64,000 nucleotides of DNA, from the NCBI GenBank assembly GCA_963580455.1, contig OY756964.1, positions 8,184,001-8,248,000 of the forward strand, written 5' to 3'. Shown here in pieces: positions 34,200 to 46,300 of this stretch (position 1 is the stretch's first letter; every line of letters starts with the position of its first letter). The translations under genes and the position numbers were made by a program. The notes under the pieces were generated by a model. That model saw only the letters and a list, made by a program, of their open reading frames with translations, was not told where the DNA came from and searched no databases. Origin of the DNA: Euonymus europaeus. Lineage: Eukaryota; Streptophyta; Magnoliopsida; Celastrales; Celastraceae.

Positions 34200-34400
34200 A
34201 TTCATGATTTGGAGAAGGACATGTCACTTCTTACTCAAGCTTTGGAGTACATTGAGACCCGTGTGGATGAAGGTGCACGCACAGGTAGCGAAGATATGAC
34301 TGAGCTTTGCAGTCAATATACTCTGCTGAAAACAGAAATTGTGGATATCAACCAATGCAATCCAGAACCTAGAGTTTGGAAAACTCTCCTCCTTAATGAC
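34200..34400 (+). pseudogene. Inverted C-terminal scrap of the Transposase_32-type ORF
   Basis: The frame 34209-34403 contains Asp-Glu-Gly-Ala-Arg, then Ser-Gln-Tyr, then Leu-Leu-Lys-Thr-Glu-Ile-Val-Asp-Ile-Asn-Gln. The same sequence reads on the minus strand at about 34905-34800, in the shifted frame after the end of copy 2. It is a separate inverted fragment of the same element. Confidence 0.6.
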
Positions 34401-34429
34401 TAACTCCCCTTAGTGATAACTATCCAATC

Positions 34430-34730
34430 ACTCAGAACATAGCCTACATTGTAGAACTCATGATTTACCTAGTGAACAACCAACAACCCTTGCATAAAAC
34501 CATCAGTGCACACAAACAGCACACACAGTCAACTGATTATGAATATTTTAACCAAACTAGACAAGAAAGAGCAGTGCACACATTAAACCTTTACAAGACA
34601 AGTTGTTCATAACAAAGAAGCTATTCTAGACAAACACATCAAACAAACAATTCAAACACATCCAAACAGGCAATTCAAACAACCAACTGTTAACAAAACA
34701 AACAACTATTCTCAAAATCTCAAAGCTCAT
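34430..34730. other. 3' region of the Transposase_32-type element
   Basis: AC-rich, non-coding. On the minus strand it follows a purine tract (CCAAAAAGGGAGAGATG, about 34731-34747) and probably represents the 3' untranslated end of the element. No LTR is visible at this side. Confidence 0.4.
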
Positions 34731-34799
34731 CTCTCCCTTTTTGGAAAGCAAAAGTCTAAAAAGGCCTCTGGGGGCGAGGAGCTGATCTACTGGTAGCTG

Positions 34800-36043
34800 C
34801 AGTAATGGCTTGATTGATATCCACTATTTCAGTCTTCAGTAACTGATATTGACTTCTCAATTTTTTCATATCTTGACTATGAGCACGTGCACCTTCATCA
34901 ATGCAGTAAGGGTAGTCAGAAGAGGATTCAAATCAACAACAGTCACAGATGTTGAAGCAGAAGTAGACACACCCTCTCCCTGAGTATGAGAAGCAGGGTC
35001 AAGAACTTTCTCTCGCTGAAGAGCTGGAATTTCCTGAATGTTGCGATGAGGGTTGAGAACAGGTTTTTGTCTACCACTTCTAGTAACAGTCTTAGCACTT
35101 ATGGAGGGATCAAGAGGAATGTGGTCACCAGACAATGCAACTTGTGAGGCAGCAAGATAATTGGAGATCAAAACTCCAAAAGGAAGACCATAATGTGTAG
35201 CTTTCTCAAATTTGGCTTGAATAATACGTCTAAAAATTGTGGTAGCCAGACATATGGGTTTCCCAACAATAATGGCATGTAATAGACATAGACGATCCTC
35301 ATTCAGACCTCTTTTGTGTCTAGTAGGAAGAATGTTACTGTAGAGAAAGAAATTCAAAGCTCTATATTCTGGTTTCAGTCTAGAGCTAGGCAACTCTCCT
35401 TGCACTGGATCAGGGGATCCATCACTTCTCAATAGAGCAGTAATCACACTCATCTTCTCATACTGATCAGACTTCTCTAACTTATAAGGTTTAAATGTTG
35501 GTTTCTTAACCAATGGAATATTCAATGCTTTAGCAATAACCTTAGGGGACATCACAAACTCGTGACCTCTCACATTTGTCTGAATTGCAGGGACATCCCT
35601 AAACTCCGGTTGAAACATATTAGAATAAAATTTCTTCACTAATTCCGTAGAAATTACCCCAGAAATATCGCACACACTCTCCCACTTCCTAGATTGCATA
35701 ATCGCAGGAATTTCAGTGTGTTCAAAATTAGACAAAATTAAACGTCGTTCAGGTAAAAATCCTTACTAGAAAAGAAATCTGTATACTCTTTCTTGGCCTC
35801 TGATGTACAGAATCGATTCTCTGGAAGTGAAGGAGTAGGAGCGGCATCAGATGAGGATGAAGAAGACCCATTCACTTCCTCAGTGGCCGTGGCAGGAGGA
35901 TAGACTTTAGTATCTCTGCTCCGAGTGCGCTTGCACGAGAAACTTGCCTTAGACTTCTTAGACTTAGAATGGGGCACATGGTCAGTAGTTGGAGTATCAG
36001 GAGAAACAACGAAAGACTTGAAAGATCTGGTTTTGGGTGCCAT
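34800..36043 (-). pseudogene. Putative plant transposon protein (Transposase_32-like), copy 2
   Basis: Starts Met-Ala-Pro-Lys-Thr at 36043; Ser-rich basic N-terminus; conserved domain from Phe-Phe-Ser-Ser-Lys-Asp. A frameshift near 35740 moves to the frame 35735-34866, which holds 289 open residues with Phe-Tyr-Ser-Asn-Met-Phe, Asn-Ile-Leu-Pro-Thr-Arg-His and Ile-Phe-Arg-Arg-Ile-Ile. A second frameshift near 34900 leads to a short coiled-coil-like tail (Ser-Gln-Tyr, Leu-Leu-Lys-Thr-Glu-Ile) and a purine tract. It is the better-preserved of the two copies and shows what copy 1 lost. Role unknown; the place before the polypurine tract is that of an env-like gene. Confidence 0.7.
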
Positions 36044-36304
36044 TGAGGGAAGCAGAACAAAGGTACAGACTATCAATTGAAGCCTACTCACGTATGACAA
36101 AGATGATAGGTACAAGGTTTTGACCAGAGAAGACCATTTCATTTCTAGAAAGAAAGACTAAATCGTCCCATAATATCTGATGTGCCCAAACAATGGAAAC
36201 AAATGCACCACCCCACATAAGACTGACACTTGGCACGCACGCAAAAATTAGTTGCTGTTGTAGGCTACATGAAATAGCATGGCCATAAGGAAGCCTACAT
36301 CAAT

Positions 36305-36605
36305 GTTGCTTTTTTAGTGAGAGTTAACGTTTGTGGGGGGTTATAAAATGTCAACATTTTATAGTAGTTAGGAAGTAACGTAATGTAATTTTATAAAAAT
36401 AGGAACTTGGACTTTGGTATTATTTCAATTTTGGGATAGACAGTAACATTAAAATATTTCGGCTACTTTAATTATTGCTTTTTTAGTGAGAGTTAATGTC
36501 AGTATTTTTGTTTTAAAATGTCACTATTTTGAAGTCGTTGGGAAGTTATGTAATGTAATGTTATTGCTATTGTTAGTGTTAGTGTTACAGTTAGCATAAA
36601 TGTAA
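36305..36605. repeat. ~169-bp direct duplication with motif cluster
   Basis: TTGCTTTTTTAGTGAGAGTTAA occurs near 36307 and 36476, and the following sequence (AAAATGTCA, TAGGAAGTAACGTAATGTAAT-type) is repeated in the same order. Further TTACTGTT-like and GTTAGTGTTACAG motifs follow. Non-coding. Confidence 0.6.
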
Positions 36606-37559
36606 AGAAGTGTAAAACTAAATGAATATAAAGATAAATGTAAGATTATTTATTTGCTTTGGCCATGGCCCAGTCAAGGAAGCACGATTTGAAGTTCTGT
36701 GCATGGGTATTAGCTTCGTGGAAAATAAGTGTTGCTGCCAACTCGACCCGTGCGCTTGGACATTCAATAGTATCTCAAACTCTTGTTCAGGTCTACATCC
36801 ACTTCAAGATATAGACTCCACATGAATAACTGTAAAAGCAAAGACAATTAGATGACGCATTAAGCTTTCGAGAAATACCACCAGCTGAAATTCAAAATTA
36901 ACAAAGGGTATTGAAATTTATGAACTAACCCATCAGGCTGTTGGGGGACCTTCGGGTACTGAACTTTAAAGCTTTTTAACCTTGGAATGGCGGGCTACGT
37001 TGCCTTAAAACGAGAATATGCCAATAACTCATCAATAAAAGAAGCCTATGGCGAAACAAAGTTGAGTGTTAGTATGAATAGCGTAATACATGCACACAAT
37101 AACCTGAACGTGAATTAAGCGAAGGGATACCAGTTGAGTCACACAATGTATACGAGTATGTTTAGTCTTGGCAGAACAAAGAGAGTTCATCATATAAATC
37201 TTTTCCTCAAGGAGATCAAAAAGGCAATATATCCAATGACCTTCAGTCAAAATCGAAACAAAAATCTGGAATTGGAAAACAAATGTAAGTACAAAGTGTA
37301 ATGCATGAATTTTATCAACACAAAAACTCGCGCAAAAACAATTTTTGGTTCAGCATATGCGAGTAAAAAGAGGGTTGTTCGGTTACCGAAAGCAATATAT
37401 ATGACATGTGTGAACACCAAGAAAACCCTAGATGATGGCCTAAAAGAAATGCACAATTTTGACCCACGAAATTAGTAAAAGATTGTGTCCTAGTCTTAGA
37501 AATTGGAATCAAGCCCATAAAAGATGATTTTCACACAAAATAGGAAAAGGATAAATCTT

Positions 37560-37937
37560 AAATAAGGAGCGCAAGATAATCATTCCTAAAACAAACTTGA
37601 TTTTATTCCAATCAATCAATTTAACCAAATCAATTAATTAAATAAAATCAGTTACCAATTATCACATAAAATCAAGTCAAGTAAAACTCAAGATGCAAGT
37701 TCCCAAAAATGCAAAAACTGATGCTCATGTAGGCTACGTGCATCTTACCTGGAATCACTGTGTACTAATGTAGGGTACATGCAGGTTACATACAGGTTAC
37801 ATGAAAGCTTTGTTTGATCTTCAGCTGTAAACCAACATGCATTCTAACCTAATGTGGATCTTACATTGATCAAGCATAGCGTCACACAATAAAACCTTAC
37901 ATAATTTACCCACATTTATTGTGCATCTTTATCAACA
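37560..37937 (-). repeat. LTR-like insertion in gene D
   Basis: On the minus strand it starts TGTTGATAAAG and carries the CTTGATCAATG and repeated GTAACCTG/GTACCCTAC blocks that match the LTR-like sequence at 19820-20223. Lower end approximate. It lies between the pre-peptidase and the His-containing exons of gene D. Confidence 0.45.
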
Positions 37938-39009
37938 AATGACATTAATAAGGTGTGATGGAGTGATCTTAATGAAAGGGTATATTAGGAGGAAAACTAA
38001 TTAAATTTATTGTTATAATCATATTAATTGAGTTTTCTTAATTTGTGTGAAAAGACAAACAAGCCTATGAAATAGGAACGGACCGACGGAGGGAGTATTT
38101 AAATTCATATAAATGTAAGCAAAAAATACATACCTCCTCTGTCGTGATTGGAATGGAAAGCCATTGATCTCTAAGTAAATTGTCAACTAGTTTGTCAATT
38201 CTATTACCGTTTTTACCGGCGTAATACTGCGATTTAAAGGAACATTCTGTGATTCAGATCAAATTTGGTTAAGTAAGATTCAGAGCACAATGCTAACCAA
38301 AACAGTGTGAGGAAGGAACCAACAATGCCTCCGTCCGGATAAGGCAAGGATATCATCCGCATTCCACAGTCGCATGGCAATGTCAACAATCTGTCGTAAC
38401 GATATGATCATTGAATAAAACATTTTAGTTTCCGTCCATGTCCGGCTTTCAACAGATGATGCACATGAGAAAATACAAACTTGGCTACACAACTAGCTTG
38501 ACCCTTGTAGGCTGGTGAAAGCCTCTCGTGTCACATAATAATTGGAGCAGCGAATGAGTATCTCACTACAGCCATTAAAAGAATTAGCAACAATATATGA
38601 CTGAGATGGATTTCCATGAACAATTAAATAAATGTGGCTAGTAAAAGTAAATAGCAACCCGGGATCTAGTTGATTGTCCCATGCATAAGCAGCTAAAACT
38701 CCCTCGGGTCCTTCCATAGAAGGTATCTGTTGTTTTGAACTCCTTTTTGGCCTACACTGTCGAGTCGATAGGTGTACCGCCTCATTGTAATGATAGAATG
38801 AAGGATTGTCACATATGGAAATGCGAGAAAAAAAATGTATGCAACATAAATTTAATTTAATAGTTATCTCGTAGACTTTGTACGCATACCACTTTATGTT
38901 TCTTCACAATCTTTTCATAGTCCCTCTGCAAGGCAGACCCCGAGGGAGAGGTGTCATCTACATCAATTAATTTGAATCTCTTGGTGCCTTCAACAACAGA
39001 AGGTGACTG

Positions 39010-39933
39010 TAGAGTAATGGTTTAAGGGGATTGGGCCAAGGGATTATGTGAAGCATGTGGGCTTTGTAGGTATGTATGATTTAATTGGTTGGGTCAATGT
39101 ATTGGGCTTATCTATGAATGGATTATGTGAAGCATTTGGGCTTTGGGATTTATATTATTTAGATATGAAAATTGCATGAAAATAAAGCTCTATGTGACAT
39201 TTTGTATGTTCATTGCATTAAGGCAACTAATTATAAAATTTCAATCATACTAATTTAATAATATGGTTGGGATAATCGATTACCAGTAAATAAAAAGGGA
39301 ATCGAGATTCCATTCTATTCATCATTTTTTAACATTGTTAATATGCTATTTGAAATGTGTTTATATGTGAATTATATGATTGATTTGATGTTGTTTGATC
39401 TATTTGTTAATTATGTGATTTAATATTTTAATATGTTTGATTGAGGGATTTGCGATAATTCAATATCGTATAGTCCCCACAAAAAATTCGGTTCCCAACA
39501 TTTTATCTTTATTTTATTTTTACCTTTATTTATCTTACCTATTTTTTTTCTCTTTCTTATTATTTTACTTATTTCTATTTTATTTTCGCTCTATTTTATC
39601 TATTTATTTATTTTACTTTATTTATTTACTTATTCATTTATTTATTTACTTATTTTTCTTTCCTGTTTTTATTATTTTTCTTATTTTCGTTTTTATTATT
39701 ATTATTATGATTATTATTATTGTTATTTTATTCATTATTATCTTTTTGTATTTTTTTATTTTATTCTATTGAATTTGTTTGTATTTTATTTTCATTTTAT
39801 CTTACTTGTTTCTATTTTTATTTTTATTTTTATTTTTATTTTGTTCTATTTTTATTTTTATTTATCTATATCATATTTTTATTTTATTTTTTACTTTATT
39901 AAATATATATAGATGTATTTTTGATTTATTTTC

Positions 39934-39970
<37 letters not shown>

Positions 39971-40780
39971 CTTATTTTATTTTATTAACTTTATTCATTA
40001 TTATTGTTATGTATTTTTATAATATTTTATGTTATTTTTATTTTTGTATTTCATTTACATTTTATCTTTATCTTTATTTTTAATTTTATTTTAGTTAATT
40101 TTATTTATTATTATTCTTCATATTTTATTTTACTTTATTTTAAACTTATGTATTGTATAAAAATTATATCAAAAGTCTTATCCTGCGATGAAATCAACTT
40201 AGGGAATGCATTGGATGCATCCTCGTGAAGATTCTTGAGGTGAGAGTGTTTTTTGGGAAATTTGACCATTGGATGGAAAAATCTTATGAACCTCAATATT
40301 AGACTTTTAATATAGTTTTTATATATATTTATAAAATTATTTTATTCTATTTGAATATAATTTATATATATTTTATAAATTGATTTTATTCTATTTTGAT
40401 ATAGCCTTATATTGGCTTAAATTATTTTATCCTATATAGCTATTATATTTTTCTAAAGATTATTTTAATCCTATATAGTTTTTGTATAATTTATATAATT
40501 ATTGTACTTTATATACGTCACAATTAATATTTTCGGAAAAATCATTTAATGGGATAATAAAAATTAAGTTGGCAACTGTTTTTAAAACATGCATTGTGGG
40601 GTGCCTCACAACTTTCCCATACGCAACAAACTCGTTTACCCTTTTTTGGGATTTTTCGTAGATCAAAATAATATTTTTCATGGTGACCAATTACACCTAT
40701 TCAGTTGTTTGCGCCTTCTTATATTTTATTAAAAATTCATGGTGACCAATTGCACCTATTCAGTTGTTAAGTAGTTATGA
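39010..40780. other. AT-rich insertion or expanded intron in gene D
   Basis: It separates two copies of a repeated exon. It contains the T-rich low-complexity tract (39490-40160), a second AT-rich block (40300-40520) built from TATAATTTATATA and TTTTATTCTATTT units, and a pair of 33-bp direct repeats (40678-40710 and 40737-40769, GGTGACCAATT(A/G)CACCTATT). No genes; the open frames here come from the TTA/TTT bias. Confidence 0.6.
39490..40160. repeat. T-rich low-complexity tract
   Basis: About 670 bp composed almost only of TTTTA, TTTA and TTA words on the plus strand, including a pure (TTA)n run at about 39937-39970. The apparent membrane-protein-like frames inside (Phe/Leu/Ile/Tyr only) are composition artefacts. 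Confidence 0.95.
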
Positions 40781-42629
40781 AGTAGGTTTACCTCTTTGCA
40801 CTTCTCTATAGGTAAAGAACAATCACTCTTCACGACGGTCCCTAAGGGAGAGGTTTCATTTGCAGCATGGTCTGCCCTTTCATTGGCCGCACCCTCCACA
40901 TCTGCATCAGTTATTTTGACTCCCTCAGTGCCTTCAAAAACAGAAGGTGACTGTAGTCTCAAACTCCTCCTGAGCACCGGTGGGCAAACCAGCTGCTTGT
41001 AATGGCCAAATGAAGAATTGTCATGTACGGGAATGTTCGACCAAATGCATGTATAACAGAAATTGGTGAGGCTAGTTATGAAGTAGGTTTACCTCTTTAT
41101 GCTTCTTCACAGGAAAAGAGCAGTCACTCTACATTGCGGTCCTCGAGGGAGAGGTTTCATGCCCACCAAGGTCAGCCCTTCCAACGGCCCCAAAACCCAC
41201 CTTTGCATTTGGTGTATTCGATGGTCCAACATTGTCTTCATCCCCGTAAGTTGCGTAAGTGGATGGGATCCGTGCATCCAATGCATTTTGGACCACCTCT
41301 TCAAGTGCATCAAACTTGGAGTTCAGATTTTGGATCTGCTGGGAAAGACAGTCAAACCTTTCCTCCCAGAACACCTTTAATGATGCTTGCAAAATGAGTT
41401 TCAAAATCAAACAACGTTTAAGGATTAACAAATATATATTAAATACTATGATGAATTTTGCATAATTAAATATGAAATTAAGAGCAATTACAATGTCTAC
41501 TGGAACGGCCCAAGAAGGCGAGAACTCTTCTTCACAATCCTTCCTAGCAGGTGGGGAGCGGTCCCTAGAAACTCCTTGAGAATGTTTGGAGTATCCTTTA
41601 TGAACGGCGGAAGTAGTGGAGTGTTCCCCAGAAAGTCCCTAAGAATGAATGGAGTGAAAAAGACTGGCACAAGGAATGGAATGGTCTTCAGGTTGACGAA
41701 TGACTTGTATACCAGTGGAGAGATCCCACCGTGCTCATCCAAGTACCTAATAATTTCTTTCACAACCTCTGGTTCCAAATGCTAGATGCGAGGTTGGGGC
41801 TTTGCCTCATATGCAACGTCCGGTTTTTCTCGGTGGTGATGCTCTCGAGGTAGAATAACTAAAACAATAAGACATTCAATGGATCAAGAATAGAAGAACA
41901 ATACATTTACATGTGAAATAGCTTAAAATTTGTTTTGGTGTGGAAAGAACTTGATACCTGCAAGAACAGTCCGCATCCACCTAGATAAGAACAATGACTG
42001 TTCTCATTGCTTAAAGCAGAATCAACCACACCCTCAAACACATATCTGGGCCAATTGAAATCCTTCAGTTGGTCCAAATATGGCAGAAACTTCCACATGT
42101 CCGATGAGACGTTGGTACCTGTCTCCGGTCGTAAGAAAATTAAAATGCTGAACAGCAAAAAGCAGGAACGGTGGGAAGGCCCCTCCTTCATTTTTTGCAA
42201 TCTTTCCTCCAAGTATTTGCCCTTCACCGGACCCGACACGGGAAAACCATATTTATCTCTCAACTCAAAAAATAGAGATATCACCAGAAGACCTGAGGAG
42301 TTCTTCAAGAGAACTACCACTGTTCCTCAAACCCATCACAACCTTGACATCCCTCTCATAAACGGGAATTTCTGTTCTATGAGCCATTAAAACATTTCGA
42401 CCTTCGTCTAAATTTCCTATCAGCTGCACGATCAACTCGCGACTTTGACGGACCTTCTTCATGTGCAGCAGAGATTCCAGGCCAAGAATGGCAATGTCAT
42501 CCTTTTTAGCTATGCCATTCGATATACTGGTGAGATAATGAAAAAGGCACATGGGAGCACACCGCATCATCGTTGAAGGACATCGCAGCACCAAATATTA
42601 AAATATAATTTTTTCAATTAAATACAACT

Positions 42630-42940
42630 AAAATAACCTCTAAAGAAGAAAAGGTCATACTATGAAACAGTAACCTTGACAAGTGACATTCTTTCCAGGG
42701 TTCTTAAAGGTTACAAATCTAGATAAATCTATGAAGGTGAGAGATTTTCAAGAACAGAGCCTGTAGAGCCTCCAAAAAGAAAAGGTAATCCTTATGAAAC
42801 AGTAACCTTCAATAAAAGGTTACTGTTTCATTGTTAATAATGCTTCAACTGAAGAATAACAGCCTCGAGTACCTCCAAAAACAAATGTTCATAATATGAA
42901 ACAGTATCATTGGTCACAAGGGAAAATGTTTCATTTGCCA
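42630..42940. repeat. Tandem motif array with a perfect palindrome
   Basis: Three degenerate units about 108-128 bp apart each contain CTCCAAAAA(G/C)AAA followed by ATGAAACAGTA(A/T)C. In the middle unit, ATGAAACAGTAACCTT (42794-42809) and its exact reverse complement (42816-42831) form a perfect 16-bp palindrome with a 6-bp loop. The array lies directly upstream of the gene D N-terminal exon. Confidence 0.8.
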
Positions 42941-42944
42941 ACTA

Positions 42945-44455
42945 AAAATCTCTTCATCTTCTTTAAATCACCAGACTTGTGTTTGATGTGGGATATTTGA
43001 TGCTTCTATTTATTGTACTTATTATAGGTCTTCAAATATAAGTTATATCTCCTAGATTGATAGCATTATCTTGACTTATTTGAGAGTGGTATATCGTGTG
43101 CTTTTGTGTGACTTCTTTATTCTTCCATTACTCAACCAATCTTCCCTAAAAATGACGACTATGAGCAATTATGGACCACTTGTGATTAACTTGTGTGATA
43201 GGATTCATTTTATGGAATTGTTGAGGCATGATGTGCATTTTCACTTCAAGAAAATGGGTCGTAGATGATAGAAAAGTATTGTCATAAAAGGGGTTGCATG
43301 ACAAAATTTGTTTCTATCATGTATGTCACTATCATCTTTTTATGAAAGAAATTTTTTGCCATACATTAATGATATAATTTAATAATCATAAACCTATCAC
43401 TCCAAAAAATTAATTTTTTAATTAATTTCGGTTAATATTTTCGTAGTTGTTGGTTTTAAAATTAAATTTGACATAAAATTGAATCCAAATGCATTATAAT
43501 TACTTTATAATATTACATAACATTCAATACAGAGAAAATGGTCTAATCTTAAGCAACAAATTCCCAAACTTTATATCTCAGGTATTTTAAGTCACAAAAT
43601 TATTCCATGCATTCTAAACAAGAGAGCATTCGTAACAACCTTCAAACAAGGCACAATTTCCAACAACCTATCAAATTTTTCACAAACAAAAGAAGAAGAA
43701 AACCATTCTTAGCAAAGGAAATGTAGCAGCTCCTCTCATTCCCAGAAAGGTCCTCCAACACTACAAAGAGGAAAGAAATTAACCAAAATGAACATCAAAC
43801 AAACTACATCAATGAAGGAAAATAAACATTATGGGATAATACTTTAAAATTTCTAGAGTAAACTCATCATTTTAAAATAATCCCAGGGCAATGCAAAATC
43901 CTACTAAAGTTACCCATCCACACCAATGCCTTTCACTCCTTTATTCAAATATGAGCTTGAATCCATTTTGCCTCAAATACACCATCTGGCACAAAATATG
44001 GAATCCAACCATCTTTAGGTAAGTGTTCGTACATATTAGGTGCACAACAAACCATTTTCAATGTTACTTACATCATCACTCTTACAATGCCCAACTTATA
44101 GCACCGTATAAAACAATTATTGACAATGAAATAATTTTCAACTCAAGAAATTTTTTGACTAGAAGCTAAAGAAACCCCTCGAGGAGCTATGAAGAAATAG
44201 CAATAACAATATGTTGAGTCAAATTTTGGGTAGCACAGACCTTGTGATGTGTCAAATGGAAAGGTTTGAACTAGAATGGATCAAAGAGGGGTGATATCTT
44301 CTCAACACTAGTAAGAAAAGATAAATTATCCTCTAATGATGTTCTAAATCATAAAATATTGGACTTATTGTGTCAAACAGCCAGACTTCAAACATATTTT
44401 ATGATATCAATGGTGCAAGAGGGTCTTCCCCTATTACTAAAAGAAGGCCATGGGC
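42945..44455. other. Gene-free stretch
   Basis: AT-rich. Short frames (for example 43071-43268) have no recognisable motif. A weak inverted similarity around 43265-43350 could be a small MITE but is not convincing. Confidence 0.45.
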
Positions 44456-44459
44456 ATCC

Positions 44460-45000
44460 ATGAGATTGGGTAGGGGAGTTGAAAAGTAGAGAATTTGTTA
44501 CAGTAGAGAGATGAGAAAGAAAATAGTTGCAGAGGAAGAAAGAAGTAGTGTAATCAAATATTTGATTAACTCATAGATCATTACAGGATACAAGAATGTT
44601 ATTTATACAAAGTCTATGAAAAGGTAACATGATTTGACACGAGTTGTGATCTTGCAGTTTACCATTGAAGAACACGAAGAAGCTGAAGAAATTAAAGAAG
44701 AAGACTGATTTGAAAACAAGCCAAACTAGACAAACACAGTATAAAAAGAGCCCAAAGAGAAGGCCCAAAATACAAGCCCTAGACTCTTTAATAAGTAATC
44801 AAATGGATCCAGGCCTTCCAAGACTTCGGACCAGCCCAAGACTTCTAGAAGAAAGGATGAGCTTCTTCTTCTCCGACAGAATCCAGGCTTCTTCTTTTCC
44901 ACATAAATTCGGCGATTCTACCTTCTCTCTAACAGGAGTTCCTTACACTGAGCTATCAAGTCACTGTGCCATGTCAAGGTTATAAAATATCATTATTAAT
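44460..45000 (-). repeat. LTR-like retrotransposon remnant
   Basis: On the minus strand this reads like a plant LTR: TTGGGCC-rich leader, a TATA-like GACTTTGTATAAATAAC, a TAATGATC signal and a C/T-rich end. At the right edge a TAGCTCAGTGTAAGG stretch resembles a tRNA A box. There is no partner LTR, so the assignment is tentative. Confidence 0.35.
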
Positions 45001-45449
45001 TCTATTATTATTATAACATGATAGGGTGACTCAAAACATCTAATAATAAAGACTGCAGGAAGTTGAGGTACATCCATAGAAGATGTTGCTAACTAACCCA
45101 TTTAATCATGGAAACCACCAAAAACTTAAAATTAAACATAATTGTTGGAAGACAAATACAATCTTACAAGAATGAATGTGCGCTAAAGGGGGAAATATAG
45201 CATCCAAAAACTCAAAATTAGCTTCAAAATTCATCATACAAAGCTTTGGCTACAAAATCAAACTAATGCAACAATTAAAAAAAAGAACCAAGAGATCCAT
45301 ACTTTTTTTAAGACAGTTAAAACATATCACTCTCTCTTTTACAAGATGCAGGTGCATTTCATGTGACAATGCCCAAACCCACCAAGGATTAATTTCAGAC
45401 ACCCAAACAATGCAAAACTTAAACATTGCAAACTATTCTGCGGGAAAGC

Positions 45450-46300
45450 CTTCTATAGAATGTTTCAAAAGAAGATACCATATAGTATTGAAAGTTCGGT
45501 GTGCCTCGCCAAGGAGAAAATCTGATTGGGAAAAACCTCGAGTCTATGAGCGACCAACCTTGAGAAACAATCCACTAATCACGAATTGAGAGTACAACCC
45601 TATCTTTGATCTAAAGATATCGCTCATACATCCTATTCAGTGTTTGTTCCAACTTCACTCAACCCACTAGGGTAGAGCTTGCTTTTGGAATCCCCAAAAG
45701 ACTTCACCTCAACGAACTAAACACGTTTTTGTAGAGTCGCCAACAATAACAAAATACCCTCACTACAATTCTCTCTTTATCCTATCACTCAAGATCTCAC
45801 TCTAAGAGATATTAAAATAATGAGAAAATTTTGAACACACAAAAGCAAGAACCCATAGTCAATTTTGCACGTCGCTTTTTTTTTGTCACCCCCACTCTTT
45901 GATGGTCGTATCTTTATATAGTGCACCATGTAGTTTCTTGATAAGAAATCTATGATTTTGATAATACTTGGAACTTATCTTCTTAAACTACAAATGATAA
46001 ATCAACAATATATTTTATGATTATCTGCAATATGTATATTGGTCAAACCACTTATCCACTAAGTGGTATATCACATCTACACCACTATACACAACAAATT
46101 TGTTTTATGTTTTATCACACGGCATTGTCTACATAATCTCATAGTATTATCATCTTAAAAATTCATATGTCAAAGTACGTGTTATACTTGTCATGCATGT
46201 CCAAATTCACTAGCACAAATTCATACGTCCAAATACGTAATGTAACATCACACAATTGTCACAATTTGGGTTTTAAAAATCGACAAGTATAGTGCAATTT
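45450..46300 (-). repeat. Copia LTR remnant related to 366-1072
   Basis: In reverse complement, 45480-45660 matches 880-1060 of the first LTR block by block (GAGCGATATCTTT, GGGTTGTA, GTGGATTG, CTCAAGGTTGG, GAGTCTATGAG), and 46240-46290 matches its start (TTTTAAAA...GACAATTGTG). The element is older or truncated; both ends are imprecise. Confidence 0.55.

Larger units (their letters stand above)
36640..42600 (-). pseudogene. Ulp1 (C48)-like transposon gene (gene D), interrupted
   Basis: The N-terminal domain (42594 to about 41910) has Asp-Asp-Ile-Ala-Ile-Leu-Gly-Leu-Glu-Ser-Leu-Leu and Pro-Glu-Thr-Gly-Thr-Asn-Val-Ser, typical of transposon proteins with a C-terminal Ulp1. Linker exons lie at 41778-41497 and 41431-41095, with repeated exons at 40960-40790 and 39010-38887. 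The pre-peptidase exon is 38717-38493. The peptidase part keeps His-Trp (His codon 37236-37238), Asn-Ser at the Asp position, Val-Pro-Gln-Gln-Pro-Asp near 36950 and Ser-Cys-Gly (Cys codon 36820-36822); a stop follows at about 36800. It is the only one of the four copies to keep both His and Cys. AT-rich DNA (39010-40780) and an LTR (37560-37937) sit in its introns. Confidence 0.65.

Noticed and set aside
36150..36300. Possible second LTR of the Transposase_32-type copy 2
   Set aside because: Only a short GTAGGCTACATG-type motif is shared with the LTR-like sequences; no TG...CA block.
39437..40228. Four overlapping frames that look like membrane proteins (Phe, Leu, Ile and Tyr only)
   Set aside because: They arise from the TTTTA/TTA low-complexity tract; there is no codon variety or conserved motif.
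42945..44455. Possible MITE around 43265-43350
   Set aside because: Inverted similarity is short and interrupted, and no target duplication was found.
44945..44995. tRNA-like TAGCTCAGTGTAAGG on the minus strand
   Set aside because: The T-arm is poor and no cloverleaf can be drawn.
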